From positions 1-64,000 of the forward strand of contig JAIMBF010000001.1 in assembly GCA_023511585.1 (NCBI GenBank): 64,000 nt of DNA. The letters are read 5' to 3'. Position numbers and translations under genes: made by a program. The notes under the pieces are model-generated. The model did no database searches and was not told the origin of the DNA. It was given only the letters and a program-made list of their open reading frames with translations. Below, piece by piece: positions 8,471 through 17,319 of the stretch; the stretch's first letter is position 1; each line of letters starts with the position of its first letter. Source of the stretch: Terriglobia bacterium (GTDB lineage Bacteria; Pseudomonadota; Alphaproteobacteria; Acetobacterales; Acetobacteraceae).

Positions 8471-8931
8471 ATGAAGAAAAAAATCGGGAGGCCAAAATGG
8501 CGGGGAGCAGCACAGTGCCGGCCGCAGGGGGAATCTGCAGAAGATGAGTCTGCAGAAAATCTGGAAAATTTGGCGCGCCGCTTTACGGCGCTCCCGGCAT
8601 TGGTTGCCAAGGATGAAGATCTCCGCCGCCGCGGCGTGGAGTTGTGCACCACCTGCCTGATCGGCATCAGGAAGATGTTCTTCATGAGCGTGGAGCGCGG
8701 CATTCGGCTTGATCTCTCGCACGGGCCGCAGCTGATGTGTTCGCTCCGCTTTGCGGTGCGCGGCTCGACACTCTCATGGGCGCAATTCTGGCAAGCGGTG
8801 CCGCCGCCGGGCTGGCATGATCTCTTTGCTCTCACCAAACGGGGCGAGATGACGATTGAGGGGGACCTGCATCCGTTCATGGCGCATCTGCAGGTGATGA
8901 AGGATCTTCTCCCCTTGCCGCGTTACCGGCG
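8471..8931 (+). pseudogene. SCP2-like protein fragment (frameshifted and truncated)
   Basis: The frame from 8471 encodes a segment like small SCP2/sterol-carrier-type proteins often seen beside CoA-dependent or aromatic catabolic genes. Its pattern includes RFAVRGSTLSWAQFWQAV, PPPGWHDLFALTKRGE and IEGDLHPFMAHLQVMKDLL. A strong ribosome-binding site (gggaggccaaa) precedes an ATG at 8497 in a different frame that stops after 16 codons, so a frameshift near 8540 probably separates the true start from the body. At about 8930 the frame runs directly into an unrelated gene fragment. Both ends are therefore damaged. The family name is from memory of the conserved block and is moderately certain. Confidence 0.5.
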
Positions 8932-9290
8932 ACGCAGGCCTGGTTACAACGCTTCATCGCCCATAAGCCGAAACCGCCGTCCATGTTGCAGGTCAGTGTC
9001 AATGGCGACGTCCGACATTACCTGCAGGCGGTCAAGGACGAAAAAACCACGGATCCCGTCGCCGTCGCCGCACGTATGCACCGAACTCCGGTCAATGACA
9101 TGAACAATACCAATGTTTCGACCCGCGAGGACGGCCGCGTGATGTGCACGATGTATGTCATGCAGGTGAAATCGCCCGACGAGTCCAATGCGCTGTTCGA
9201 TGTCTATCGCGAGATCGCAGCAATGCCGGACGGCGCCGCGTTCCGGCCAGAAAAAGTAGGCGGCTGCAGGTTGGTCTCGCTAAGAGCGCC
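8932..9290 (+). pseudogene. C-terminal fragment of a second ABC substrate-binding protein
   Basis: From about 8935 the frame reads QAWLQRFIAHKPKPPSMLQV, then DVRHYLQAVKDEKTTDPVAV and CTMYVMQVKSPDESNALFDV. These align block by block with the C-terminal third of the intact binding protein at 6059-7300 (TRAWSKKFFARTNAMPSGFQ, VHNYLAAIQRAGTDDPDAV, VHDMYLLQVKKPSESTGEWD). The first two thirds of the gene are missing. The fragment lacks its own start and stop and continues in frame into the dehydrogenase fragment that follows. It is a relic. Confidence 0.7.
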
Positions 9291-9297
9291 GTCGGGT

Positions 9298-9560
9298 AGT
9301 ACTCTTGGCTGCATCGGTCTCGGCTTTATGGGTGAGCCGGTCTGCCGCAATCTTGCGCAGAAATCGGGACGGCGCGTGATCGGCTACGACATCAGGCGCG
9401 AACTGCTCGGACGCCTCGCGGCGCATAGCGTGGGCGCGGCAGCGACCGTCGCCGACGTGATTCGCGAGGCCGATATCATTTTTCTCTCGCTCCCCAGCTG
9501 CGTGAAGTCGCGGCGCTCTGCCGTGGCGCCGAGAGTACGCTTGCCCATGCCCGGCGCAGA
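9298..9560 (+). pseudogene. N-terminal fragment of a 3-hydroxyisobutyrate dehydrogenase-type enzyme
   Basis: The frame contains GCIGLGFMGEPVCRNLAQKS, then VIGYDIRRELLGRLAAH and VIREADIIFLSLP. This is the NAD(P)-binding Rossmann start of beta-hydroxyacid dehydrogenases. After the SLP at 9495 one base appears to be missing: the next frame continues QLREVAALCRGAESTLAHA, as expected for the family. The homology then fades near 9560. It is fused in frame to the preceding binding-protein fragment, with no start codon of its own. From 9560 to 9742 I see no gene. Confidence 0.65.
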
Positions 9561-9742
9561 AAATGTGGCACGGCTTTTGGAGCGTGTGATCGGGGCAGGT
9601 GATGGCGAGCGCGACTGCCCGGGCTTGAGCCCCGCGCGTTCAGGCCAAAGACTCCCCAGCCTCCTTGACTTCGTACGAACACCCTGCGCCGCCGAGCCCG
9701 TGTTAAAACCCGCTGTTGGGCTCAGAGCACGCTCTTCGTCAG

Positions 9743-10003
9743 TCAGTGGACTAAGGTGGGCAGCATGTCGTGCTCGCGAATGGCCGCAATCGCCGCCGCA
9801 AGCCCCCCGGCAATTCCGAGCGGCCGTCCGTCCGCGGCATGAATGGCATAAGCGGGCATCCCGTTCACCGAGATTTCGCGCACATAGGCCACGTGTTCCA
9901 CGCCCAGCTGAGCAAATTGGCTCGGCGAAATCTGGCGAATATCAAATACCACCTCGTTGGAACCGAGTTGAGGACCATTGGGGTTAGAAGAGTTCGTCTG
10001 CAT
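9743..10003 (-). CDS. DUF1150 family protein
   Basis: An 86-residue DUF1150 protein of unknown function. The core pattern is YVREISVNGMPAYAIHAADG followed by a hydrophobic, alanine-rich helix (AGGLAAAIAAIREHD). The ATG at 10003 has a strong site (ggagaataag) directly upstream and is preferred over longer starts. It lies 89 bp downstream of an hsp20 gene on the same strand, the arrangement usual in alphaproteobacteria. A role linked to heat shock or protein quality control is therefore likely, but is inferred from context only. Confidence 0.82.
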   Translation of the reverse strand: MQTNSSNPNGPQLGSNEVVFDIRQISPSQFAQLGVEHVAYVREISVNGMPAYAIHAADGRPLGIAGGLAAAIAAIREHDMLPTLVH

Positions 10004-10092
10004 CTTATTCTCCTCGGCCGAGCCCCTTGGCGGGGACCCGAGCGTGCTTTTGGTTGAAAGCATTGAGAAGGAAAGCCCCTTTAACCCGTGCG

Positions 10093-10521
10093 CTACTTAA
10101 TCCCATTGCCGGCGTTTTTCCGGATTTCGATCGTGCGCACGCGGCTTTCCGGTTGCGGGCGAACCAAATCGATGTGTAACAGCCCGTTATCGAGCCAGGC
10201 ATTCTTAACCTCGATGCCCTCTGCTAACACAAAGGTGCGCTGAAATTGCCGCGCGGCGATCCCACGATGCAGAAACACGCGCCCCGGCGCATCCTCGGCT
10301 TGCTTGCCGCGAATGATCAGCTGATTGTCTTCCTGAACGATTTGCAGATCGTCCATATCAAAACCAGCCACCGCCAGGGTGATGCGCAGCCCCGTGGAGC
10401 CGATCTGTTCAATATTATAAGGCGGGTATCCGTCAGCCGCGTTTTTGGCTGCGCGTTCGATCATCTGTTCCAGATGATCGAAACCCAAAAATAAAGGCGA
10501 TGCGAACATCCGAGCACTCAC
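10093..10521 (-). CDS. hsp20: Small heat shock protein, Hsp20/IbpA type
   Basis: A 142-residue ATP-independent holdase that binds unfolding proteins and forms large oligomers. The alpha-crystallin domain spans roughly residues 35-125. YPPYNIEQIGSTGLRITLAV, GFDMDDLQIVQEDNQLIIRG and HRGIAARQFQRTFVLAEGI are typical, and the C-terminus VRTIEIRKN carries the I-x-I-type anchoring motif. I chose the GTG start at 10521 because a near-perfect site (gaggaggcaaca) precedes it. Upstream in-frame codons overlap the def promoter region. It precedes DUF1150 and diverges from def. Confidence 0.88.
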   Translation of the reverse strand: MSARMFASPLFLGFDHLEQMIERAAKNAADGYPPYNIEQIGSTGLRITLAVAGFDMDDLQIVQEDNQLIIRGKQAEDAPGRVFLHRGIAARQFQRTFVLAEGIEVKNAWLDNGLLHIDLVRPQPESRVRTIEIRKNAGNGIK

Positions 10522-10584
10522 TGTTGCCTCCTCTCCATGAGCGAAGCTTACCGCCGGGGCCCCTTCGGCGCCCAGGCAACTTGG

Positions 10585-10613
10585 ATTTTGGGTTGCATCG
10601 CTCCTGTTACAAG
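10585..10613 (-). promoter_or_regulatory. Possible heat-shock-type promoter for hsp20
   Basis: On the minus strand CTTGTA (10608-10613) and CCCAAAAT (10585-10592) are separated by 15 bp, loosely resembling a sigma-32 promoter. It is about 65 bp upstream of the hsp20 start. The match is partial, and only position and gene function support it. Confidence 0.25.
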
Positions 10614-10676
10614 GGGACATTGCGGAAGAGAGCGGAAGACGTTGCAGAAGCGCCCGCGCGCCGCTACATCCCGCTT

Positions 10677-11204
10677 ATGCTGGATGTTCCAACGCTCTCG
10701 ATTGTTCTGGCGCCGGCGCCGATTTTGAAGCGCCCGGCACGGGCCGTACGCAATGAGGATTATGAAACCGTCCGCGCCCTGGTTCCGCGGATGTTTGCCA
10801 CAATGTATCAAGCCCCAGGCATCGGGCTTGCCGCGCCGCAGGTCGGGGTCGGGCTGCGTGTGGCGGTTGTGGATTTGAAACCCGAGGAAAAACCTTCCCC
10901 GATTGTCCTGATCAATCCCGAAGTTGTGGCGACAAGCACCGAGATGGTGACACGCGAAGAGGGATGCCTCTCGCTGCCCAATCAATATGCCGAAGTGACC
11001 CGTCCCGCGCGGGTGAAGGTGCGGTTCTTCGACCTAGACGGCAGAAGCCAGGAAATCGAGGCCGAAGGGCTTTTGTCGGCTTGCTTGCAGCATGAGATCG
11101 ATCATCTGAACGGGATCCTGTTTATCGATTACCTCTCACCGCTCAAGCGCAACATCATTCTTCGCAGGCTGGCGAAGGAACAGCGGCAGAAACAGAGCCG
11201 CTGA
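10677..11204 (+). CDS. def: Peptide deformylase
   Basis: Removes the formyl group from N-terminal formyl-methionine of new proteins, a metal (Fe/Zn) hydrolase of 175 residues. All three family motifs are present: GIGLAAPQVG, EGCLSLP (metal-binding Cys) and QHEIDHLNG (HExxH with two metal-binding His). The ATG at 10677 fits the usual N-terminus but has no ribosome-binding site. An in-frame TTG at 10620 is preceded by aaggggaca and could add 19 residues. The stop overlaps the fmt start by one base (TGATG), making a def-fmt-truA unit. Confidence 0.93.
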   Translation: MLDVPTLSIVLAPAPILKRPARAVRNEDYETVRALVPRMFATMYQAPGIGLAAPQVGVGLRVAVVDLKPEEKPSPIVLINPEVVATSTEMVTREEGCLSLPNQYAEVTRPARVKVRFFDLDGRSQEIEAEGLLSACLQHEIDHLNGILFIDYLSPLKRNIILRRLAKEQRQKQSR

Positions 11205-12118
11205 TGCCCGAGGATCGGTTGCGCCTAGCATTTTTTGGCACCGCACCATTCGCGGTGCCGGCACTTCGGGCACTCTATACGGCCGGGCATGACATTCGTT
11301 GTGTTTACACCCAGCCTCCGCGAAAGGCCGGGCGCGGGTTTGCCGTGCAGCGATCGGCCGTGCACGAAGCGGCGCTTAGGCTCGGCTTGCGGGTGGAAAC
11401 CCCCGAGCGCCTGACGGCGGAAACGGCGGCGGCGTTTGCAGCGCTCGGGCTCGACGTCGCCGTGGTGGCCGCCTACGGGCTTTTGCTTCCCCCTGCGATC
11501 CTCTCCGCCCCGGCGCGCGGTTGCCTCAATATTCATGCAAGCCTCTTGCCGCGTTGGCGCGGGGCCGCGCCGATCCAAGCGGCGATCCTTGCCGGAGATA
11601 CCGAAACCGGCGTTTCCATTATGCAAATGGAAGCCGGGCTTGATACCGGCCCCGTTTTGTTGGCAGAGGCGGTGCCGATCGGGCCTCGCACCACGGCGGC
11701 CGAGCTTCATGATCAATTGGCCGAGCTCGGTGCTCGGTTGATTTTGCGCGCTCTCGCGGAAAACCCCAAGCCGGTGCCGCAGCCGCAAACGGGTGTGACC
11801 TACGCGAAAAAACTCACGCGGGAAGATGGGCGAATTGATTGGACGGCAAGTGCGGAAGAGATTGATCGGCGGGTCCGCGCGTTGAACCCTTGGCCCGGGA
11901 CGTTCACCACGCTGATGGATAAGCCTTTGAAGATCCTCGCGGTGTCCTTGGCCGAAGGCTCAGGCCCGCCGGGCGTGACGTTGGACGATCGGCTCACCGT
12001 TGCCTGCGGCCGGGGTGCTTTGCGGCTGGAGCGGGTTCAGCTCGCCGGCGGCAAGGCCCTTACGGCTGCCGATTTTCTGCGCGGCCATCCGGTTCCCAAA
12101 GGCACGCGCTTGCACTGA
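11204..12118 (+). CDS. fmt: Methionyl-tRNA formyltransferase
   Basis: Formylates initiator Met-tRNA from 10-formyltetrahydrofolate. It is 304 residues long, the usual length. The N-terminal domain starts LRLAFFGTAPFAVPALRAL. The catalytic region has NIHASLLPRWRGAAPIQAAI and GVSIMQMEAGLDTGP. The C-terminal tRNA-binding OB-like domain begins near ARDLNPWPGTF-type sequence (VRALNPWPGTFTTL). It is translationally coupled on both sides: TGATG overlaps with def upstream and truA downstream. Confidence 0.95.
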   Translation: MPEDRLRLAFFGTAPFAVPALRALYTAGHDIRCVYTQPPRKAGRGFAVQRSAVHEAALRLGLRVETPERLTAETAAAFAALGLDVAVVAAYGLLLPPAILSAPARGCLNIHASLLPRWRGAAPIQAAILAGDTETGVSIMQMEAGLDTGPVLLAEAVPIGPRTTAAELHDQLAELGARLILRALAENPKPVPQPQTGVTYAKKLTREDGRIDWTASAEEIDRRVRALNPWPGTFTTLMDKPLKILAVSLAEGSGPPGVTLDDRLTVACGRGALRLERVQLAGGKALTAADFLRGHPVPKGTRLH

Positions 12119-12873
12119 TGCCCACATTTGCGTTGCTTCTGGAATACGATGGCACGCCTTTTGTCGGCTGGCAGCGTCAGAAAGACGGGCTTTCCGTGCA
12201 GGAGGCCTTGGAGCAGGCAGCAGAGCGTCTTTGCGCCGGCAGGCCGGTCAGCACCATCGTTGCCGGACGAACGGATGCCGGCGTGCATGCCGAAGGTCAG
12301 GTGGTACAGCTTTCACTGCCCGCCGATTTTCCTCCCGAAAAGCTTCGTACGGCGCTGAATTATCATTTGAAGCCTCACCCTGTTGCCGTGCTTGCGGCGG
12401 TGCTTGCGCCGGAGGGTTGGAACGCACGATTTTCGGCCCTCGCGCGGGCTTATCGTTACGTTATTCTCAACCGGCAGGCGCCGCCCGCGCTTCTTTCCGG
12501 CCGCGTGTGGCATGTGCGGCAGATGCTGGATGCGGCGGCAATGGACAAGGCGGCCAAACTCCTGGTCGGCCGGCACGACTTTTCCTCCTTTCGGGCCGCC
12601 GAATGCCAAGCGAAAAATCCGCTGCGCACGCTTGATCGGTTGGATGTCCGACGCTTCGGCGAGCGTATCGAAATTTTCGCCGAAGCGCGGAGCTTTTTGC
12701 ACCATCAGGTGCGCAACATGGTAGGCACGCTGAAATTGGTGGGAGAGGGAAAGTTAAAGGTTGCCGAAGTTGCGCGAATTTTGGCCGCGCGAGATCGGCG
12801 CGTCGCCGGCCCCACTGCTCCTGCCGAGGGGCTTTATTTTGTCGGGGTGCGCTATCCCACCGCCCTATTTTGA
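12118..12873 (+). CDS. truA: tRNA pseudouridine(38-40) synthase
   Basis: Isomerises uridines 38-40 in the anticodon arm of tRNAs. It is 251 residues long. The N-terminus FALLLEYDGTPFVGWQRQ and the catalytic motif AGRTDAGVHAEGQVV (catalytic Asp in RTDAG) identify it, with VRNMVGTL near the C-terminus. It starts at the last base of the fmt stop codon (TGATG). It converges with lepA across 80 bp. That gap has a short inverted repeat (aagtaa...ttactt, about 12934-12953) but no convincing terminator. Confidence 0.95.
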   Translation: MPTFALLLEYDGTPFVGWQRQKDGLSVQEALEQAAERLCAGRPVSTIVAGRTDAGVHAEGQVVQLSLPADFPPEKLRTALNYHLKPHPVAVLAAVLAPEGWNARFSALARAYRYVILNRQAPPALLSGRVWHVRQMLDAAAMDKAAKLLVGRHDFSSFRAAECQAKNPLRTLDRLDVRRFGERIEIFAEARSFLHHQVRNMVGTLKLVGEGKLKVAEVARILAARDRRVAGPTAPAEGLYFVGVRYPTALF

Positions 12874-12953
12874 AGCCTATAGATTTGGAGTTCGGGCCCA
12901 TCTCGGCAAAGTTTGGCCGGAACACACAAATTAAGTAAGTACGGCTTTACTTT

Positions 12954-14753
12954 CTACACCTTCAGCGCGGCAAGAAAGGCAGATTGCGGAATTTCCACTT
13001 TGCCGAATTGGCGCATGCGCTTTTTACCGGCTTTTTGCTTTTCCAGCAGCTTTCGCTTGCGCGTAATATCGCCGCCATAGCATTTCGCGGTCACATCCTT
13101 CGCCAAGGCGCTGATGGTTTCACGCGCAATAACCTTGCCGCCGATTGCCGCTTGAATGGGGATTTTAAACAACTGCCTGGGAATCAAGTCTTTGAGCTTC
13201 TGGCAAATTGCGCGCCCCCGGTTTTCCGCCGCACTGCGATGCGTAATGAAGGAGAGCGCGTCCACGGGTTCGCCGTTTACCAAAATGCTTACGCGAACCA
13301 GATCGCTTTCGGAATAGCCGTCGAGTTGGTAGTCAAAGCTCGCATAGCCGCGCGAAACGGATTTCAACTTGTCATAAAAATCGAAGACCACTTCATTCAA
13401 CGGCAGGCGGTAGACCACCATGGCGCGGTTCCCGACATAGGTGAGATCCACCTGCTGTCCGCGCCGTTCGTTGCAGAGCTGAAGGACTGCACCAAGGTAG
13501 TCATCCGGCACCATGATCGTGGCCTTGATCCAAGGCTCTTCAATATGGTCGATAACGCTGCCGTCAGGCATATCGGCCGGGTTGTGCAGCTCTTGCACTT
13601 GGCCGTTGGTCCGATAAATCCGATAGACCACGGAAGGAGCGGTGGCAATCAAATCAAGGTCGAATTCGCGCCGCAGGCGTTCCTGGATAATTTCCAAATG
13701 CAAGAGGCCCAAGAATCCGCAGCGAAAACCGAAGCCGAGCGCCGATGACGTTTCCGGTTCAAAATGGAAACTCGCATCATTCAGCCGCAGCTTGGCAAGA
13801 CTATCGCGCAATTTTTCGAAATCGTCGGCATCTACGGGATAAAGCCCGCACCAGACAACCGGCACCGAGGGTTTGAACCCGGGCAAAGGTTCGGAGGCCG
13901 GGTTACGGTCGTCCGTAATGGTATCGCCCACGCGGCAGTCCGCAACCGTCTTGATGGCCGCGGTGATGTAGCCGATTTCGCCCGGGCCAAGGTCATCCAC
14001 GGGTTGCATCTTCGGCGTAAACACGCCGACCTGTTCCACCGTGTGCACCGCCCCGGTGGACATCATGCGCACGCGTTGCCCGCGCTTAAGCCGCCCGTCT
14101 TTCACGCGCACCAGGGCGATGACGCCCAGATAAGGATCGTACCAGCTATCCACGATCAGGGCCTTGAGCGGTGCGGCGGAATCCCCGCGCGGCGGCGGCA
14201 GGCGGTGAACCAGCGCTTCCAGGACATCGTCGATCCCTTGCCCGGTCTTGGCGCTGATCAGCAGCGCGTCGCTGGCATCAAGGCCGATCACCTCTTCGAT
14301 TTGCCGGCGCACGCGTTCGGGGTCTGCGGCGGGAAGGTCGATTTTGTTCAAAACGGGCAAGATCTCGTGCCCCGCCTCGATCGCCTGATAGGCGTTGGCC
14401 AGCGTTTGCGCCTCTACCCCTTGGCTGGCGTCCACCACCAAAAGCGAGCCTTCGCAGGCCGCAAGGCTGCGGCTGACCTCATAGGCAAAATCCACATGGC
14501 CCGGCGTATCCATCAGGTTCAGCTCATAGGTCTGGTTATCTTTCGCCCGATAGGTCAGCCTGACCGTTTGCGCCTTAATCGTGATGCCGCGCTCGCGCTC
14601 GAGCTCCATACTATCCAGCACCTGCTCAGTCATCTCGCGTAGGGGCAGCGCTCCCGTGGCTTGGATCAGCCGATCCGCCAGGGTCGATTTGCCGTGGTCG
14701 ATATGCGCGATGATGGCAAAGTTGCGGATGCGTTCGATGGGGGTCTCGGTCAT
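12954..14753 (-). CDS. lepA: Elongation factor 4 (LepA), back-translocating GTPase
   Basis: A 599-residue ribosome-associated GTPase that remodels stalled or mis-translocated ribosomes. G motifs are clear: [14 protein letters not shown] (G1), RGITI (G2), DTPGHVDF (G3) and NKIDLP (G4). EF-G-like domains II, III and V follow, and the LepA-specific C-terminal domain ends with [20 protein letters not shown], characteristic of the family. The N-terminus begins with [16 protein letters not shown], so the ATG at 14753 is well supported. The ribosome-binding site is weak (gagggaatatg, 13 nt or more upstream). It stands alone between truA and pheT. Confidence 0.96.
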   Translation of the reverse strand: MTETPIERIRNFAIIAHIDHGKSTLADRLIQATGALPLREMTEQVLDSMELERERGITIKAQTVRLTYRAKDNQTYELNLMDTPGHVDFAYEVSRSLAACEGSLLVVDASQGVEAQTLANAYQAIEAGHEILPVLNKIDLPAADPERVRRQIEEVIGLDASDALLISAKTGQGIDDVLEALVHRLPPPRGDSAAPLKALIVDSWYDPYLGVIALVRVKDGRLKRGQRVRMMSTGAVHTVEQVGVFTPKMQPVDDLGPGEIGYITAAIKTVADCRVGDTITDDRNPASEPLPGFKPSVPVVWCGLYPVDADDFEKLRDSLAKLRLNDASFHFEPETSSALGFGFRCGFLGLLHLEIIQERLRREFDLDLIATAPSVVYRIYRTNGQVQELHNPADMPDGSVIDHIEEPWIKATIMVPDDYLGAVLQLCNERRGQQVDLTYVGNRAMVVYRLPLNEVVFDFYDKLKSVSRGYASFDYQLDGYSESDLVRVSILVNGEPVDALSFITHRSAAENRGRAICQKLKDLIPRQLFKIPIQAAIGGKVIARETISALAKDVTAKCYGGDITRKRKLLEKQKAGKKRMRQFGKVEIPQSAFLAALKV

Positions 14754-14846
14754 ACTGCTTGGCTCATATTCCCTCTCGGAAGCGAGCGGATGCGGCAGAG
14801 ATAGGTGAAAACCGAGCCGCTGTCAGCCGTCTCGGGCCGGCGCCGT

Positions 14847-17315
14847 TCAGCCGCGCAGCCGGCCGCCGCTGGCCTTGATGACGGCATTGACCACTTTCTC
14901 GGAGAAGCTTTCGATTTCCGCATCCGTGAATGTGCGTTCACGGGGCTGGAAGGTCACTTCAATTGCCAGTGACTTTTTCCCGGCGGGAAGCTGCTCGCCG
15001 GCGTAGAGGTCAAACAGCACCACGCTTGTGATCACTCCCCGTTCCGCCTCGCGTGCCGCGCGCAAGACGGTTTCCGCAGGCACCGCTTCATCCACGACAA
15101 AGGCGAAATCCCGCCGCACAGGTTGGAACGGCGACAAATCCGGCTGTATCTTGGTGCCGCGCTTGGGGGCGGGAAGCGCCTCTAAGAAGACTTCAAAGGC
15201 AACGGCCGGGCGCGGCAGATCAAGCCGTTCGACAATCATGGGGTGCAGCTCGCCGAAACGGGCCAAAACCATCTTTGGGCCCAAGCGCAGTAGGCCGGAG
15301 CGGCCGGGATGATAGAATTCCGGCGCATCGGGGCTTGCTTTCAAAGACTCGCTTGCAACCCCAAGCGCCGCCAACAAAGCAAGCGCGTCGGCCTTGGCGT
15401 CCAGGGCCTCGACAGGACGGGACGGTTCGCGCCAGTTGCGCGGGGTTGCGCCGGTACGAAGCCCGGCGGCAATCAGGAGTTGGCCCTCAGGCGAATCGTT
15501 CAAAAAGCCGGGCCCCACTTCGAAAAGGGCGCCATCCGGAAATCCGCGCGCGGCATTGCGACTGGCCGCCAAGGCAAGGCTTGGCAGCGGGCTTGGCCGC
15601 ATGATGTCGAGATCGGCGGCAATCGGGTTGCAGAGCGAGAGAGAGGCGGGGGTTGCGCCGAACAAGGCCGCAACGTTTTGCGCGATAAAGCTGAAGGTGA
15701 CGCATTCCACAAGGCCGCGGGCGGCCAGAACGCGGCGTGCCAGCGCCGTTCGCGCTTGGGTTGGAGAAAGTGTGGCGGCGGGCACCGGCGCCAACGGCGG
15801 CAGCGAACGGGCCGGCACTTTGTCGAGCCCGCGAATGCGCAAGACTTCTTCGATCAAGTCACACTCGGCCTCGATCTCCGTAACCCCGCTTGCGGCTTGT
15901 TCGGCTTTGGCGGGAGGGAGCCCCGGAGCCTGATCAAGCACGATAGGGGCGGCAATGTCATGGCGCCAAGAAGGGACCTGAACCCGCACCTCGTCAGCTG
16001 TTTGTTCCTCAACGGCAAAGCCCAGCCGCTGCAAAATCGCAACCGCTTCCTCGGAAGCAACCTCGGCGCCGCCGAATTCGCGGATCCGGGCAAAGCGCAA
16101 GCGCGCACTTCGCCGCCAATCGGGAGGCTCGCCGGCGGCAACCACCGTGCTCGGCTCGCCGCCGCACAACTCCAGCACCATGTGCGTTGCCGCTTCTAAC
16201 GCAGGTTCCATCAAAGCCGGATCGACCCCGCGCTCAAATCGCTGGCGGGCATCGGAAGCGATTTGCAGCCGCCTGCCGGTCAAAGCGATGCGGACGGGGT
16301 CGAACAACGCGCATTCGATGAAGACCTCGGTGGTGTTCTCATCGCACCCCGTGGCTTCACCGCCAATGATGCCGGCTAACGATTGCGCACCGGCCGCATC
16401 GGCAATGACGCAATCTTCCTCGGTTGCAAGGATATCACGCCCGTTCAGCGCCCGAAACGTTTCGCCGCGCCCCTGGCGCATGGTCAGCAGGTTTCCGGAC
16501 AATTTGGAAATGTCGAAAACATGCAGCGGCCGGCCGAGATCGATCGTGAAAAAGTTGGTGATATCCACAAGGGCGTTGATCGGGCGCAGGCCCACCGCGC
16601 GCAGCCGATCGGCCAGCCATTTGGGGCTTGCATGGTTGCGCACCCCGCGAATCGCGCGCCCCAGCACAAAGGGACAGGCTTCTGGCCATTCAATCCGCCA
16701 CCGAACGGGGCTTGGAAACCGCGAAGCCACCGGTTCTGCGTTCCATTCGCGCAAATGCCCAAGCCCGGCCGCCGCCAAATCGCGCGCAATGCCGCGCACG
16801 CCCAAAGCATCGCCCCGGTTTGGGGTGACCGCCACTTCTATAACGGGGTCATCCAGCCCGGCCCATTGCGCATAGGCCATGCCGACCGGCGCGTCATCGG
16901 GGAGCGCCACAATGCCGCTGTGATCGTCGCCCAAGCCCAATTCATAAGCGGAAAGCAGCATCCCTGCGCTTTTCACACCGCGAATATCGCCGATTTTCAG
17001 TACCATCCCCGTGCCGGGGATAACGCTTCCGGGCGGCGCAAACACCGCTTTCATACCGGTTCTTGCATTGGGGGCGCCGCAAACAACGGAAATAGGCGCG
17101 CCCTCTCCGAGATCCACCTCGCAGACTTTCAGCCGATCGGCGTTGGGATGCGGCTTTGCCTCGCGCACATACGCAATCCGAAACGGTGCAAGCGCGGCCG
17201 CCGGGTCTGCAACGCTTTCAACTTCAATCCCGATGGCGTTCAGGGTCTCCGCAATCTGCGCATGCGAAGCCTCTGTCTCCAAATGCGTGCGAAGCCAGGA
17301 AAGCGTGAATTTCAC
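14847..17315 (-). CDS. pheT: Phenylalanyl-tRNA synthetase beta subunit
   Basis: The editing and tRNA-binding subunit of the alpha2-beta2 PheRS, 822 residues. It shows the N-terminal KFTLSWLRTHLE, the EMAP/OB-type tRNA-binding domain (VCEVDLGEGAPISVVCGAPN), the B3/B4 editing domain, B5, and the C-terminal FDX-ACB anticodon-binding domain (DLSPFQPVRRDFAFVVDE). I chose the GTG at 17315, where the family N-terminus begins. It is 4 bp downstream of pheS and has an aggggatt site. B5 carries an unusual insertion of about 27 residues after SWRHDI (residues 455-485). Confidence 0.95.
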   Translation of the reverse strand: MKFTLSWLRTHLETEASHAQIAETLNAIGIEVESVADPAAALAPFRIAYVREAKPHPNADRLKVCEVDLGEGAPISVVCGAPNARTGMKAVFAPPGSVIPGTGMVLKIGDIRGVKSAGMLLSAYELGLGDDHSGIVALPDDAPVGMAYAQWAGLDDPVIEVAVTPNRGDALGVRGIARDLAAAGLGHLREWNAEPVASRFPSPVRWRIEWPEACPFVLGRAIRGVRNHASPKWLADRLRAVGLRPINALVDITNFFTIDLGRPLHVFDISKLSGNLLTMRQGRGETFRALNGRDILATEEDCVIADAAGAQSLAGIIGGEATGCDENTTEVFIECALFDPVRIALTGRRLQIASDARQRFERGVDPALMEPALEAATHMVLELCGGEPSTVVAAGEPPDWRRSARLRFARIREFGGAEVASEEAVAILQRLGFAVEEQTADEVRVQVPSWRHDIAAPIVLDQAPGLPPAKAEQAASGVTEIEAECDLIEEVLRIRGLDKVPARSLPPLAPVPAATLSPTQARTALARRVLAARGLVECVTFSFIAQNVAALFGATPASLSLCNPIAADLDIMRPSPLPSLALAASRNAARGFPDGALFEVGPGFLNDSPEGQLLIAAGLRTGATPRNWREPSRPVEALDAKADALALLAALGVASESLKASPDAPEFYHPGRSGLLRLGPKMVLARFGELHPMIVERLDLPRPAVAFEVFLEALPAPKRGTKIQPDLSPFQPVRRDFAFVVDEAVPAETVLRAAREAERGVITSVVLFDLYAGEQLPAGKKSLAIEVTFQPRERTFTDAEIESFSEKVVNAVIKASGGRLRG

Positions 17316-17319
17316 CGCC

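Noticed and set aside
12874-12953. Rho-independent terminator between truA and lepA
   Set aside because: Only a 6-bp AT-rich inverted repeat without a following T-run on either strand.
13764-14642. Long plus-strand frame over lepA
   Set aside because: Antisense of a clear LepA coding sequence with all G motifs.
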